DNA of 64,000 bases from JAVBSN01 sp031556525 (GTDB lineage: Bacteria; Bacillota; Clostridia; Lachnospirales; Lachnospiraceae). Both the position numbers and the translations under genes were made by a program. Within the stretch, counting starts at the first letter, position 1. Each line of letters starts with the position of its first letter. The DNA is taken from positions 124,001 through 188,000 of the forward strand of contig JAVBSS010000002.1 of assembly GCA_031556525.1 (NCBI GenBank). The letters run 5' to 3'. Shown here piece after piece: positions 1-9,386 of this stretch. The notes beneath the pieces are model-generated. The model had not been told where the DNA came from, made no database searches, and worked only from the letters and a program-made list of their open reading frames with translations.

Positions 1-2
1 GT

Positions 3-2339
3 GGTAAAGGATATACAAATGGCGAAAATGGTGGCGGTACAAGATATTTAACAGGAAGCTATGGTGGTGCCGGTGGTGCGGCTGGAACATCAGGTGCTGG
101 TGGTAAATTATATGTAGCAACTACAGCAACTTGTAGTAATAGTGGTGGCTCCGGAATAAATGGTAAGATAGCAACAATGAGTAGGAATTCAAACTACAAT
201 ACACGTAATAGCTATTATACCATTACTTTGAATGCTAATGCGCCATCAACCTCAAATGTACCAATAACGCAAGTTAGTGCGCCTACAAATATTGTTTTAC
301 AAATGGGAATTGAACCAGCTGCAAATGGTAGTTATGGAGCAACAGCTAAAGGTTGGACTTTTCTAGGATGGTATACGGCACCTATAGGCGGCGTTAAGAT
401 TATAGATGGAAAAGGTTATTTTGTTAGTGATACAGGATATACAAATGAAAATGGCGTATGGGTAGCAGACAGAGAAGTAACCTTATATGCACAGTGGACA
501 CCAGGCATATATCAGATATATTTAAGTAATCAAGGAGCAGATACAGAAACTCAAGGAACAACATCAATATGCTCTAAATATGGATCTGGTTGGTATAGTA
601 ATATAAGTGCAACTGGAAGTACGTTAACAAAGATTACAATTCCTAAAAAGAGAGGATACACCTTCCTTGGATACTATACAGAAGTTGGTAATGGTGGAAG
701 TAAGGTGGTAGATGGTAGTGGAGAAATTGTAGGAAACTATAATGACATTATAAAAGAAGCAACATGGTATGCAAGGTGGGAAGCAACTCCTTATACAGCA
801 ACATTTAACTTAACATTAGATGGAGCACCGTATAGTAATGCAACAGTCGCATTATATCAATATGGTAGTTTGAGATATATTTTAGAGAATAAAGGGAATG
901 GTAGTTATATTAATTCAACTGTTATTACTGGAGAATATAATGTACACATAAATGGCAGAGATACAGGACGAATACTTGTAATTGATGCTGCAGATAATAG
1001 CAAGAATCTTAGTTTCAAAGAATATAAGATAAATACAAATTTAGATGGTGTAGCAAGTAAGATGGATGTTGTAACCCTTAAGAAAGAGGGGATAGTACAA
1101 TATACTGCTAATTATAGTGGAGGTAATCATAGAGTGGCCGTTCTACAGTCTGATATAACAGCAGAAAATACCTTTGATATATATGTTGGAAGTGAGAATG
1201 TAGGTCAACAAATTACATTAGCTTCGCCAGCGGTTATAGTTAATTATTATAATGCTACAGTAGAACTAACTTATGATAGCCTATGGAAAGATGCTAAAGT
1301 AACACTTTGGCAAAATGGTGTAATAAAACATACATTAACTTATGACGCAACCAAAGACTCAACTAAAACAACTACATATAAAAAGCCGATTTTAGAAAAC
1401 GATAAAAATAACGTATATGATGTTGTTATAAATGGAAATGAAACAGGTTTAGCAATAACAACAAGTGAATATGGATTTGAAGCAGGTAATCATATTGCAA
1501 AGGATACTTACTATAAGGTTACAGCTACTATAAATAAAGATAATGTAGTATGGGAAGGAACAAGGGTTTATCTAAACTATAGTGGAACACAGAAGTATTC
1601 ATTACCATATAGTTCCACAACCAAAAAGTACAGCTTTGATTATGTAAGAATGAATGATGGAGATGCAGCCTACAATATTATGGTCGAAGGTAGCAGTTCA
1701 GATACAGATACGGGAATAACAGTTAATAAAGCAAGTAGCACTAAGACCGTAGATTATTACACAATATCATATTATAACGTTGTAGATAATGTAGAGCAAC
1801 TGTATTTTACACAGATAGTACAGAAAGGGTTAAAGGCTAAGAAACCAACAAATCCAAGAAAAACAGGAATGAGCTTTAGTGGATGGCATGAAAAACAAGG
1901 TGATAGCATTGGTAATACAGCATTTTCTTTTGATACAACGATTAACAAATCAACAAATCTCTATGCTGTATATGCAACACCGAAAGCAACTATTAATGGA
2001 TATGTACGTTGTAATAACGTGGGGGTTATGACTGGTACGGGAAGTTATTATCGTATGATGAACTTCCAACTTTCGGGATATCCTGTTAGTGAAAAAGGCA
2101 TGTTAAGCATAGTATTAACTGTAGAAAATGGAAGTGTAAGTGTATTAGGTAGTTTACCAAGTGGAGCTACAATTCACAATAATATTGATTCAAGTGGAAA
2201 TGGAAATTATACAATATTATTTGAAAAAGGAATATCACCTACAGAGTTAGAGAAAATAGTTAGAGATAATTTATTAATAAAAGTAGTAAATGGTAATAGT
2301 AACCATACAATGCAAATTAAAGTATATGGCACTATGTAA
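3..2339 (+). CDS. Large InlB-repeat surface protein, 5' end outside window
   Basis: The reading frame is open from the first bases of the window to a TAA at 2337-2339, so the ATG at 177 is internal and the true start lies upstream. The visible 778 residues begin with a Gly-rich stretch (about 55 residues) followed by two InlB/Listeria-Bacteroides type repeats that end in LYAQWTP and ATWYARWEA. Then come several beta-rich modules of about 90 residues with the theme 'V.LYQYG.....Y', and another InlB-like repeat (GMSFSGWHEKQG ... NLYAVYAT). The last 110 residues are unrecognised; there is no LPXTG motif or C-terminal membrane helix. Module order resembles the first part of the next gene, so the two look like tandem paralogues. 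Role in surface adhesion or matrix is inferred from the family only. Confidence 0.8.
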   Translation, partial: GKGYTNGENGGGTRYLTGSYGGAGGAAGTSGAGGKLYVATTATCSNSGGSGINGKIATMSRNSNYNTRNSYYTITLNANAPSTSNVPITQVSAPTNIVLQMGIEPAANGSYGATAKGWTFLGWYTAPIGGVKIIDGKGYFVSDTGYTNENGVWVADREVTLYAQWTPGIYQIYLSNQGADTETQGTTSICSKYGSGWYSNISATGSTLTKITIPKKRGYTFLGYYTEVGNGGSKVVDGSGEIVGNYNDIIKEATWYARWEATPYTATFNLTLDGAPYSNATVALYQYGSLRYILENKGNGSYINSTVITGEYNVHINGRDTGRILVIDAADNSKNLSFKEYKINTNLDGVASKMDVVTLKKEGIVQYTANYSGGNHRVAVLQSDITAENTFDIYVGSENVGQQITLASPAVIVNYYNATVELTYDSLWKDAKVTLWQNGVIKHTLTYDATKDSTKTTTYKKPILENDKNNVYDVVINGNETGLAITTSEYGFEAGNHIAKDTYYKVTATINKDNVVWEGTRVYLNYSGTQKYSLPYSSTTKKYSFDYVRMNDGDAAYNIMVEGSSSDTDTGITVNKASSTKTVDYYTISYYNVVDNVEQLYFTQIVQKGLKAKKPTNPRKTGMSFSGWHEKQGDSIGNTAFSFDTTINKSTNLYAVYATPKATINGYVRCNNVGVMTGTGSYYRMMNFQLSGYPVSEKGMLSIVLTVENGSVSVLGSLPSGATIHNNIDSSGNGNYTILFEKGISPTELEKIVRDNLLIKVVNGNSNHTMQIKVYGTM

Positions 2340-2352
2340 GGAGGAGACAGGT

Positions 2353-5300
2353 ATGATAGGAAAGATGAAGAAGAAAGGGAAAAATATATTGCGACGTGGA
2401 CTTGCACTAGGATTATCCCTATGCCTGTTGTTTAACCTACTTATTAGTGGAGAACAGCTTACAGCATATGCAGCACCAACCAAGGACTATTGGGAGGATT
2501 ATACAGAGTTAAGTACTAAAATAACTGCTGGGGGGCAGACTTTGCCAGCAGGTACTTATAAGGTAACAGCGAATACATCTTTTACAGGTGGACTTGGTGT
2601 AAGTGGTATGATTATTTCTTCTGGTACAACTACTATATACATAAAAAGCGGATGTACGCTTACCGTAAAAGGTGGAGCAGCTAGTGGTACTACAGGAGCT
2701 GGAGCCGGTATTGATCTATCTAACAGTGGTGCAATACTGTATATACGTGGAGCTGGAACATTAAGTGCAACAGGTGGAGCACCTACAAATGGAGACACAG
2801 GTAAAGTTGGAGGAGAAGCAACTACTAGTGTAGGAGGTTCAGGTGGAGCTGGTGGATATGGTGGCGGCGGCGCTGGAGCAGGTATTGGTGGAAGAGGTGG
2901 AGATGGAGCCTCTAGCACAGCTGGTGTATCAGGGCCTTCTATTACTGGAGAACGAGCAGATGCTAATGATGGAAAAGGAGGATCGACAGGAGGAACCGGT
3001 GGAAGTATGAAAGGAACCTTATGGGTTATGGATACAGTAAACCTTTCAGTATCAGCAGGTTCTACCGATAAGCTATTAAGTAAAAGTGGTGGTTCAGGTG
3101 GTGCCGCTAGCAAATACACAACTGGTGACGGCTGGGAAAAAGCTGTTGGCGGTGGTGGTGGTGGCGGAGCTGGTGGAGCTGGCGGATATGCTGCAAGTAT
3201 TGGAGGTGGTGGTTCTGGAGGAGGAGCTGGCGGAAGCGGTGGTTCTGGAAGTGGTGGTATTGGATATGCAACAGTAGATGCACTGTTTCTATTTGGAGCT
3301 GGCGGCGGCGGCGGTGGTTCTTCAAGTGCAGGAGGCGCAGGAGGCGCAGGAGGTAGTACAGCAGGAGATAGTAATGACAATAAAATTGGTGGTAGCGCAG
3401 GAAATGGTACAACATCTATATATGGCGCAAGTGGTGGTATTGGAGTTACATGGATAAATACAAAGAATAATAATGTCGGTAAGGCTACTAGTAGTACAGG
3501 TGGTACAGGTGGTAATGCAGGCGCAGGAGGATCAGTCACAGGTAAACTCTATGTTCATAATAATAAAGCAATAAGTCTAACCGGATCAACAGCAACAAGT
3601 ACAGGAAACGGAGTAGTAGTAACTAATTCAACTGCATGGCAGTTGAGTTTTGATGCTAATGGAGGAGATATATATTCTGTACCTAGTGGTAGCATTGCAG
3701 CTAGTGGAACAGCTATAACTATAAGTAGTACAGCACCAACTAGAGATTATTATACATTTGCAGGGTGGACTACTGGTTCTGATGGATCAGGAACAAAGTA
3801 TAATGTAGGGAATTCATGTAACATAAATACTAGTACGACCTTATATGCTCAATGGACACCAATAACATATACGGTAAGATTAAATAAAAATGCAGGAACA
3901 GATACTAGTGGTATTACAGGTACCACATCAATATATGAAAAATATGATACGGGATATTATTTAGATAGTGGATTAACCAAAAATATGACTACGGTGGCAA
4001 ATAAGATTGATATACCAACACGAACAGGATATATATTTAATGGTTACTATACTGCAACTTCTGGCGGAACTCAGTATATAAATAATCAAGGATATATTAC
4101 CTCTAATGTTTCAAATGCGTATTTTAAGGCAACAGGGGATTTGTATGCTAGCTGGACTCCGATAACTTATAAGTTGGATTTGTATCGTAATTATACTACA
4201 ACAGATGATGAGAAATTATATACTTATGACTCACGTACTTATAATCAAAATTATACATGGCCTTCACCAACACGAGTAGGATATACATTTAAGGGATGGG
4301 CAACAACTAGAGGTGCAACTTCAGGAGATACAGGCACATATTATAATCTAAGTTATACTAATAACGATCAAGTAATACGATATGCTACATGGGAATTAGT
4401 AACTTATAACATTAAATATGTATCAAATGGTGGAGTTCTAAGCAGTTCAGATACAGATACTTATAACTACATAACTACAAGTAAGAAGATGGCGATAGCT
4501 CCTACTAGGGAAGGATATTTATTTACTGGATGGAAGGTAACCGGAGGGGCAACTGGAAGCACAAACGGATTTAAAGCCAATGAAGTGTATCTAGCAGGAC
4601 AAAACGTTACACTTAAAGAAGCTTATGGAACAGTTACGCTTACAGCTCAATGGCAAGAATTAGATGGTGTAGTTGCCCAAACAGAGAAATTAATTATACC
4701 AGCAGGTACAATAAGTGAAGCAGTAAATTATCAAATAGCTACAGTGAATACGTATGTAGACGAGAAATTATCCGCAGTAGGTAATGTAGTATTATATAAA
4801 GATGGAGTTCCTAAATATAGTTTAGCAGGAACTAATGGTAATTATACTTATATAAATAGTTATACACAGAGTAAAGGGATAGATGCATCAGAATATGATG
4901 TATATATAGACGGAGAGGATACAGGAACAAAGGCTAGTTTTAGTGGAATAGATACAGGTACTCATACGGATGTATATTATTATAGTGTTATAGTACAGAC
5001 TAAATCAAATAATTCTCTAAATAATGTAGCATCAGTAGAGATAGCTCCAATGAATGGAGGGAATACTATTCCTCTAAGTCGTACAACTACTGGCGTGTAC
5101 ACAGCAACTAAGCAAGTAAGTAGTATTACAGGTGATAATGATAAATATTATGTTATCATAGATGGAATAACTACTGAAGGAACAGTATCTTTAAAAAAGA
5201 ATTACAACACATATATATATGATACATGCACTATTAAAGTAAACACTTATATCAATGATAAGTTGGCAGATAAGGGTAGTGTGTACTTATATGAAAATGG

Positions 5301-8300
5301 AAATACTTATGTAATGAGCCAAAGTAGTCCAGGAATATATCAAGTTACAGTGCCTAAATCAGTAGATAAGAAGTGTGCTGTATATGTTAGTGGACAAGAC
5401 ACTGAAAATACTGTAAGCCTAAATGGATTAGAAACAAATGAACCGTTAAAAATATATTATTACTCAGTTCAGGTAACAACTAGAATAGATAATAATGTTG
5501 GAGAAATTGGAACAATAATGTTAAAAGCATCTAACAAGGATGATATTTCTTTGGCACAGTCGGAACTAGGAGTATTTACTTCAGCAGATATGCTAAAGGA
5601 TACCATGACAGGATATAGTGTATATATAAATGGAGAAAATACTAATTCAAAAGTAAGTTACAATAGTACGAAAAATATAACTACTTTGGATTATTATACA
5701 GTATCATATGACGCGAATGGTGGAACAGGTACAGTAAGTGATAATTCAATTTATTCAAAAAACACCCGAGTTTCTGTAAAGAATGCCAGTGAATTAAAAG
5801 GAACAGAGGGAGCTATATTCTTAAGGTGGAATACAAAAGCAAATGGAACTGGTAGTGATTACTATGTTGTAAATGGAAATTTTGTTATAAGTGAACCTAC
5901 AGTGTTATATGCTGTATGGGCAAGGGATTCTGTAGAAGCAGAGAAAGTGTCAGAGGCAAGATGGGTTATTAATGGTGAAGTAGACAGCAATGGTGACCCA
6001 GTGGTTCATTATGGTACGTTAGAAGAGGCAATTAAAGCATTAAATGATAGTGAAGAAGCTGTAAGCATTACAATCTTAGATAGTTGTACGATAAGCGAAG
6101 ACATGGTATTAGGTGAAGAAGATACTCTAGTAATCAATCAATACGATAAAGATGGTAATGAAATAGTAGTTATTATTAAACCTGATGCTACAGTTACAAA
6201 TAATGGTACCATAACAAATGAAGGAACTATAGTAATAGATGGAACTCTAAGTAATAATGGAAGTTTTAATAACACTGGAGAAATTACCGGCGATGGAGTA
6301 TTTGACAATAATGGAGATTTACAAAATAGCGAAGGTACTTTATCTGTAAAAGAAATAGATAACACTGGTGGTAAGATAACAGGAGGAACGGTTTCGGAAG
6401 ATACTACGGTAACAGGAGGTACATTATCAGGTGATATTACTAATAATGGTACAGTGGCAGATGTAACAGTAGAAGAGGGTTCAACGCTAACTACAGAAGA
6501 ACCAAACCAAGGTACATATCTTGGAGAAATCAATAATAATGGAACAATAGCAGGCAATATTGCTATAGGTGAAAATGAGGAGAAAACAGGTACTATTATA
6601 AATGGACCAACAGGTCATATAGGAGATAATACTCATAATAGCCAAGTAGATAACACCCATGGAACAATAGCAGGTGGAACCATTGACGGAAATACAAATG
6701 TATCAGGTGGAACTATTGGGAAAGCGGGTGAAAACACTTATATTAGTGAAAATGTTCTAATTGAAGACTCTAGTTTTGCTGGAAATGTAGAGAATGAGGG
6801 AACAATTATAAATCCAGTAACAATCGATGGTGAATTAATCAATAATGGAGAAATCACTATAGAGGATGGACATAACACAGAAATAATTGGTGAACTTACA
6901 AATGGAGCTACAGGAACAATTGTTATAGAGGATAATGCACAATTAACAATTAAAGATCCAAATGGTAATCTAATAAATGACGGTATAGTTGATATAGATG
7001 GAACTTTAAGTGTAGAAGGACCTAATGGAACCCTAGAAAATAATGGTGAGATAAATAACGATGGAACATTAGATGGTCTAGGAAACATAGATAATAATGG
7101 CTATATCAATAATGAAAACGGAGTGATTGGACCAGATTCTACAATAGATAATAGTGGAGGAACTATTTCAGGCGGTGAAATTGGAGATGGAGCTACTATT
7201 GAGGGTGGTACAATAACTGGAGAAGTTACTAATAATGGCACTATAGATGGAGCTACTATTGATTCAGAAGGTAAAGTAGATGGTGGTAATTATGCGGGAA
7301 CTGTTACCAATGAAGGAACGATTACTAATCCAGACAGTATCGAAGGTGAGTTGATTAACGAAGGTCAGATAGATATTACAGATGGTCATAAGACAACAGT
7401 TACGGAAACAGGACAGATTACCAATAATGGAAATATAACTATTGAAGGGCCAGATGGTGAGTTAGAAAACAATGGTCAAATTATTAATGATGGAGTAATT
7501 GACAATGATGGAACTATTTCTAGCAATCGCTCAGATGGTGAGCCAGGTAAAATAGAAAATAATAGTCAAATCAATAATGAAAACGGTAGGCTTGACAAAC
7601 AAAATATTGATAATAACAGAGGAACGATTAGTGGCGGAACAATAGGTGAAGGCACAGAAGTAGAAGGTGGTAATATAGGTGGAAGTAGTATTATAAATGA
7701 TGGAGTTATTAGTGGCAGTACAATTACACCTGAAACAGTAGTAGATGGAAAAGGAAGCATAAAGTATAGAGTATCATTTATTGTTGGAGACCATGGTGAA
7801 GAAGTTCCTTATCAAGATGTTGAACCAGGTAATAAAGTAATATTACCATCAGAGCCGAGTGAAAATGGATGGATGTTTGTAGCTTGGTATGGAGATAAGG
7901 GAATGACGGAAAAATGGGATTTTACTACCAATGCTGTAGGCCAAAATATGATGTTGTTTGCAGAATGGGTGGAAGCGTGGAATCCTTCAGAAATAGAAAA
8001 TCCAGAAGAATCAGAGATACCAGAAGACCCAGAGATGCCAGAAAAATCGGAGCTGCCAGATAAAAAACCAAGGGAAAGCAGAAGTGAAATCATAGATGAA
8101 AATGCAAAAGAGCAAAAGAGCAATTCTAATATCGAATCAACTCAGAATGTATTAGGTAGAAGAATAGAAATGGGATCAGGTGCAGTTATTATTACAGCTA
8201 TAAATACAAGTATTATGCATGAAGAGGCATTTGCTAAAGAAGTATTGCCATCAGAGATTTTAAAACTTGTAGAAGAGGGAAAAACGGTAGAAATTAAGTT

Positions 8301-8844
8301 ATCAGTAGAACATATTTATTCGAATGTCCCAGATAAAGACAGGCAAATGATAGAGAAAGCCTTAAAAGAATATGCTCAAGCGATAGAAGATATTCAATTA
8401 GGTATGTATTTAGATATTTCTCTCAGTTATCGAATTGAAGATAGCGAGTGGGTGCCTATACATGAAACTGTTGAAGAAGTAGAAATAGCTATTGGTATCC
8501 CTCAAGACTTGTTAAATGATGAAGCAACTTATTTTATGTTTAGAGCTCATGGGGATGAAACTGTCTTACTAGAAGATTTGGACAAAGAGAATAGCACAAT
8601 TACGATTAAGACAGGAAAATTTTCAACATATGCACTTGCATATACGTTAGAAACAGTGACATCGGAGATACAAGAGGAAATAGAAGAGATAAATAAGGAC
8701 CATGAGGGAATATGTAAGTTGTGTGGATTCTGCTCACAGCCATTGAAAATTTGTGTTTTTATTTGGATATTACTCTGTATACTATGTATGATAATTTGTA
8801 TAATTATATACATATACAAGAAAAAACAAAGAAGTAATGAATAA
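2353..8844 (+). CDS. Giant secreted InlB-repeat / Asn-Gly-repeat protein with C-terminal membrane anchor
   Basis: 2163 residues. The ATG at 2353 is chosen over an in-frame upstream start at 2290 because it has AAGGAGGAG just before it, lies 13 bases after the preceding stop, and starts a clean signal peptide (charged KMKKKGK, hydrophobic core, TAYAA near residue 40). Order: Gly-rich region (about 100-400), four InlB-type repeats (about 430-770), four beta modules with 'NTYVDEKL...G.V.LYKDG' (about 800-1115), one InlB repeat, a long low-complexity region built on 'NNGTI.N.GTI.G' (about 1265-1800), another InlB repeat, a Pro/Glu linker, a C-terminal globular domain, then a hydrophobic helix near residues 2130-2154 followed by KKKQRSNE. 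There is no LPXTG motif; Cys residues (CKLCGFC) sit just outside the helix. Likely a membrane-tethered surface stalk or adhesin; ligand unknown. Confidence 0.85.
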   Translation: MIGKMKKKGKNILRRGLALGLSLCLLFNLLISGEQLTAYAAPTKDYWEDYTELSTKITAGGQTLPAGTYKVTANTSFTGGLGVSGMIISSGTTTIYIKSGCTLTVKGGAASGTTGAGAGIDLSNSGAILYIRGAGTLSATGGAPTNGDTGKVGGEATTSVGGSGGAGGYGGGGAGAGIGGRGGDGASSTAGVSGPSITGERADANDGKGGSTGGTGGSMKGTLWVMDTVNLSVSAGSTDKLLSKSGGSGGAASKYTTGDGWEKAVGGGGGGGAGGAGGYAASIGGGGSGGGAGGSGGSGSGGIGYATVDALFLFGAGGGGGGSSSAGGAGGAGGSTAGDSNDNKIGGSAGNGTTSIYGASGGIGVTWINTKNNNVGKATSSTGGTGGNAGAGGSVTGKLYVHNNKAISLTGSTATSTGNGVVVTNSTAWQLSFDANGGDIYSVPSGSIAASGTAITISSTAPTRDYYTFAGWTTGSDGSGTKYNVGNSCNINTSTTLYAQWTPITYTVRLNKNAGTDTSGITGTTSIYEKYDTGYYLDSGLTKNMTTVANKIDIPTRTGYIFNGYYTATSGGTQYINNQGYITSNVSNAYFKATGDLYASWTPITYKLDLYRNYTTTDDEKLYTYDSRTYNQNYTWPSPTRVGYTFKGWATTRGATSGDTGTYYNLSYTNNDQVIRYATWELVTYNIKYVSNGGVLSSSDTDTYNYITTSKKMAIAPTREGYLFTGWKVTGGATGSTNGFKANEVYLAGQNVTLKEAYGTVTLTAQWQELDGVVAQTEKLIIPAGTISEAVNYQIATVNTYVDEKLSAVGNVVLYKDGVPKYSLAGTNGNYTYINSYTQSKGIDASEYDVYIDGEDTGTKASFSGIDTGTHTDVYYYSVIVQTKSNNSLNNVASVEIAPMNGGNTIPLSRTTTGVYTATKQVSSITGDNDKYYVIIDGITTEGTVSLKKNYNTYIYDTCTIKVNTYINDKLADKGSVYLYENGNTYVMSQSSPGIYQVTVPKSVDKKCAVYVSGQDTENTVSLNGLETNEPLKIYYYSVQVTTRIDNNVGEIGTIMLKASNKDDISLAQSELGVFTSADMLKDTMTGYSVYINGENTNSKVSYNSTKNITTLDYYTVSYDANGGTGTVSDNSIYSKNTRVSVKNASELKGTEGAIFLRWNTKANGTGSDYYVVNGNFVISEPTVLYAVWARDSVEAEKVSEARWVINGEVDSNGDPVVHYGTLEEAIKALNDSEEAVSITILDSCTISEDMVLGEEDTLVINQYDKDGNEIVVIIKPDATVTNNGTITNEGTIVIDGTLSNNGSFNNTGEITGDGVFDNNGDLQNSEGTLSVKEIDNTGGKITGGTVSEDTTVTGGTLSGDITNNGTVADVTVEEGSTLTTEEPNQGTYLGEINNNGTIAGNIAIGENEEKTGTIINGPTGHIGDNTHNSQVDNTHGTIAGGTIDGNTNVSGGTIGKAGENTYISENVLIEDSSFAGNVENEGTIINPVTIDGELINNGEITIEDGHNTEIIGELTNGATGTIVIEDNAQLTIKDPNGNLINDGIVDIDGTLSVEGPNGTLENNGEINNDGTLDGLGNIDNNGYINNENGVIGPDSTIDNSGGTISGGEIGDGATIEGGTITGEVTNNGTIDGATIDSEGKVDGGNYAGTVTNEGTITNPDSIEGELINEGQIDITDGHKTTVTETGQITNNGNITIEGPDGELENNGQIINDGVIDNDGTISSNRSDGEPGKIENNSQINNENGRLDKQNIDNNRGTISGGTIGEGTEVEGGNIGGSSIINDGVISGSTITPETVVDGKGSIKYRVSFIVGDHGEEVPYQDVEPGNKVILPSEPSENGWMFVAWYGDKGMTEKWDFTTNAVGQNMMLFAEWVEAWNPSEIENPEESEIPEDPEMPEKSELPDKKPRESRSEIIDENAKEQKSNSNIESTQNVLGRRIEMGSGAVIITAINTSIMHEEAFAKEVLPSEILKLVEEGKTVEIKLSVEHIYSNVPDKDRQMIEKALKEYAQAIEDIQLGMYLDISLSYRIEDSEWVPIHETVEEVEIAIGIPQDLLNDEATYFMFRAHGDETVLLEDLDKENSTITIKTGKFSTYALAYTLETVTSEIQEEIEEINKDHEGICKLCGFCSQPLKICVFIWILLCILCMIICIIIYIYKKKQRSNE

Positions 8845-8867
8845 TACTAATGTCCCTATTTGGGGTT

Positions 8868-8908
8868 TATACCAATAAATGTGAATTGAATTCTCGTTTA
8901 TTGGTATA
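8868..8908. repeat. 12-bp inverted repeat downstream of giant surface gene
   Basis: TATACCAATAAA at 8868-8879 is repeated as its exact reverse complement at 8897-8908, leaving a 17-base loop. It starts 23 bases after the surface-protein stop. The stem is AT-rich and lacks a run of T, so it is either a weak terminator/mRNA end or a protein binding site. The rest of the 206-base gap shows only a promoter candidate near its right end. Confidence 0.6.
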
Positions 8909-8989
8909 TATAAATCTATAAAAGATGTAAAAAATACAGTGAATTTTAGTGATGTTAAGAAAAAAGTAAGAAAATATTAATACTTGTGT

Positions 8990-9017
8990 TTACCTTTTGA
9001 TTTCTCTATGTTAGAAT
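8990..9017 (+). promoter_or_regulatory. Candidate promoter for the 9051 gene pair
   Basis: TTACCT (8990-8995), 16-base spacer, TAGAAT (9012-9017), about 30 bases before the ATG at 9051. Both boxes are imperfect; an alternative TTGTGT/TATGTT pair overlaps it. Assigned by pattern only. Confidence 0.35.
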
Positions 9018-9050
9018 CGTTTTACATGCATTTTACAAAGGAGAATCTTA

Positions 9051-9386
9051 ATGGAATTATTATTTGTTATAGCACCAGGTATTATTGCTACAAGCCTATT
9101 AGAGAAATTGAAAAAACAACGTTTTACAGGGGCAGAATATCTAAAACATATGACTTTATTTGATCTGTTTAGCAATTTTTTATGTGTGTTTGGGTACCAT
9201 TATGTATATCGTAGTGAAGTATCAGTATTGGAAGCATTTAATTCAGACGTTTTTTTAGTAAGATTTGTTATATTGAATGTTGTATGTTCAATTGTGCTTT
9301 CGGTAGGATATTTTCTTCTAGCACCGAAGGTTGATGTAGAATCAAATAGTGATGATGTAGTTGAAGAGGAGTCAGATAATGAGTAA
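9051..9386 (+). CDS. Small membrane protein preceding sulfatase-fold transferase
   Basis: 111 residues with AAAGGAG ten bases before the ATG. Two or three hydrophobic segments are visible (about residues 1-15, 37-52 and 70-92), followed by an acidic tail (SNSDDVVEEESDNE). The stop overlaps the start of the downstream LtaS/OpgB-like gene by eight bases, so the two are translationally coupled and probably act together at the membrane. I do not recognise a family; a helper or topology partner of the transferase is an inference from linkage alone. Confidence 0.7.
   Translation: MELLFVIAPGIIATSLLEKLKKQRFTGAEYLKHMTLFDLFSNFLCVFGYHYVYRSEVSVLEAFNSDVFLVRFVILNVVCSIVLSVGYFLLAPKVDVESNSDDVVEEESDNE

Noticed and set aside
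2556..3539. 327-residue Pro-rich open frame on the minus strand
   Set aside because: It is the antisense shadow of the Gly-rich region (GGN codons read as NCC proline); no ribosome site.
2650..3560. Short repeated units that could suggest a CRISPR array
   Set aside because: They are GGT/GGA/GCA codon runs of a Gly-rich protein, without constant repeats or unique spacers.
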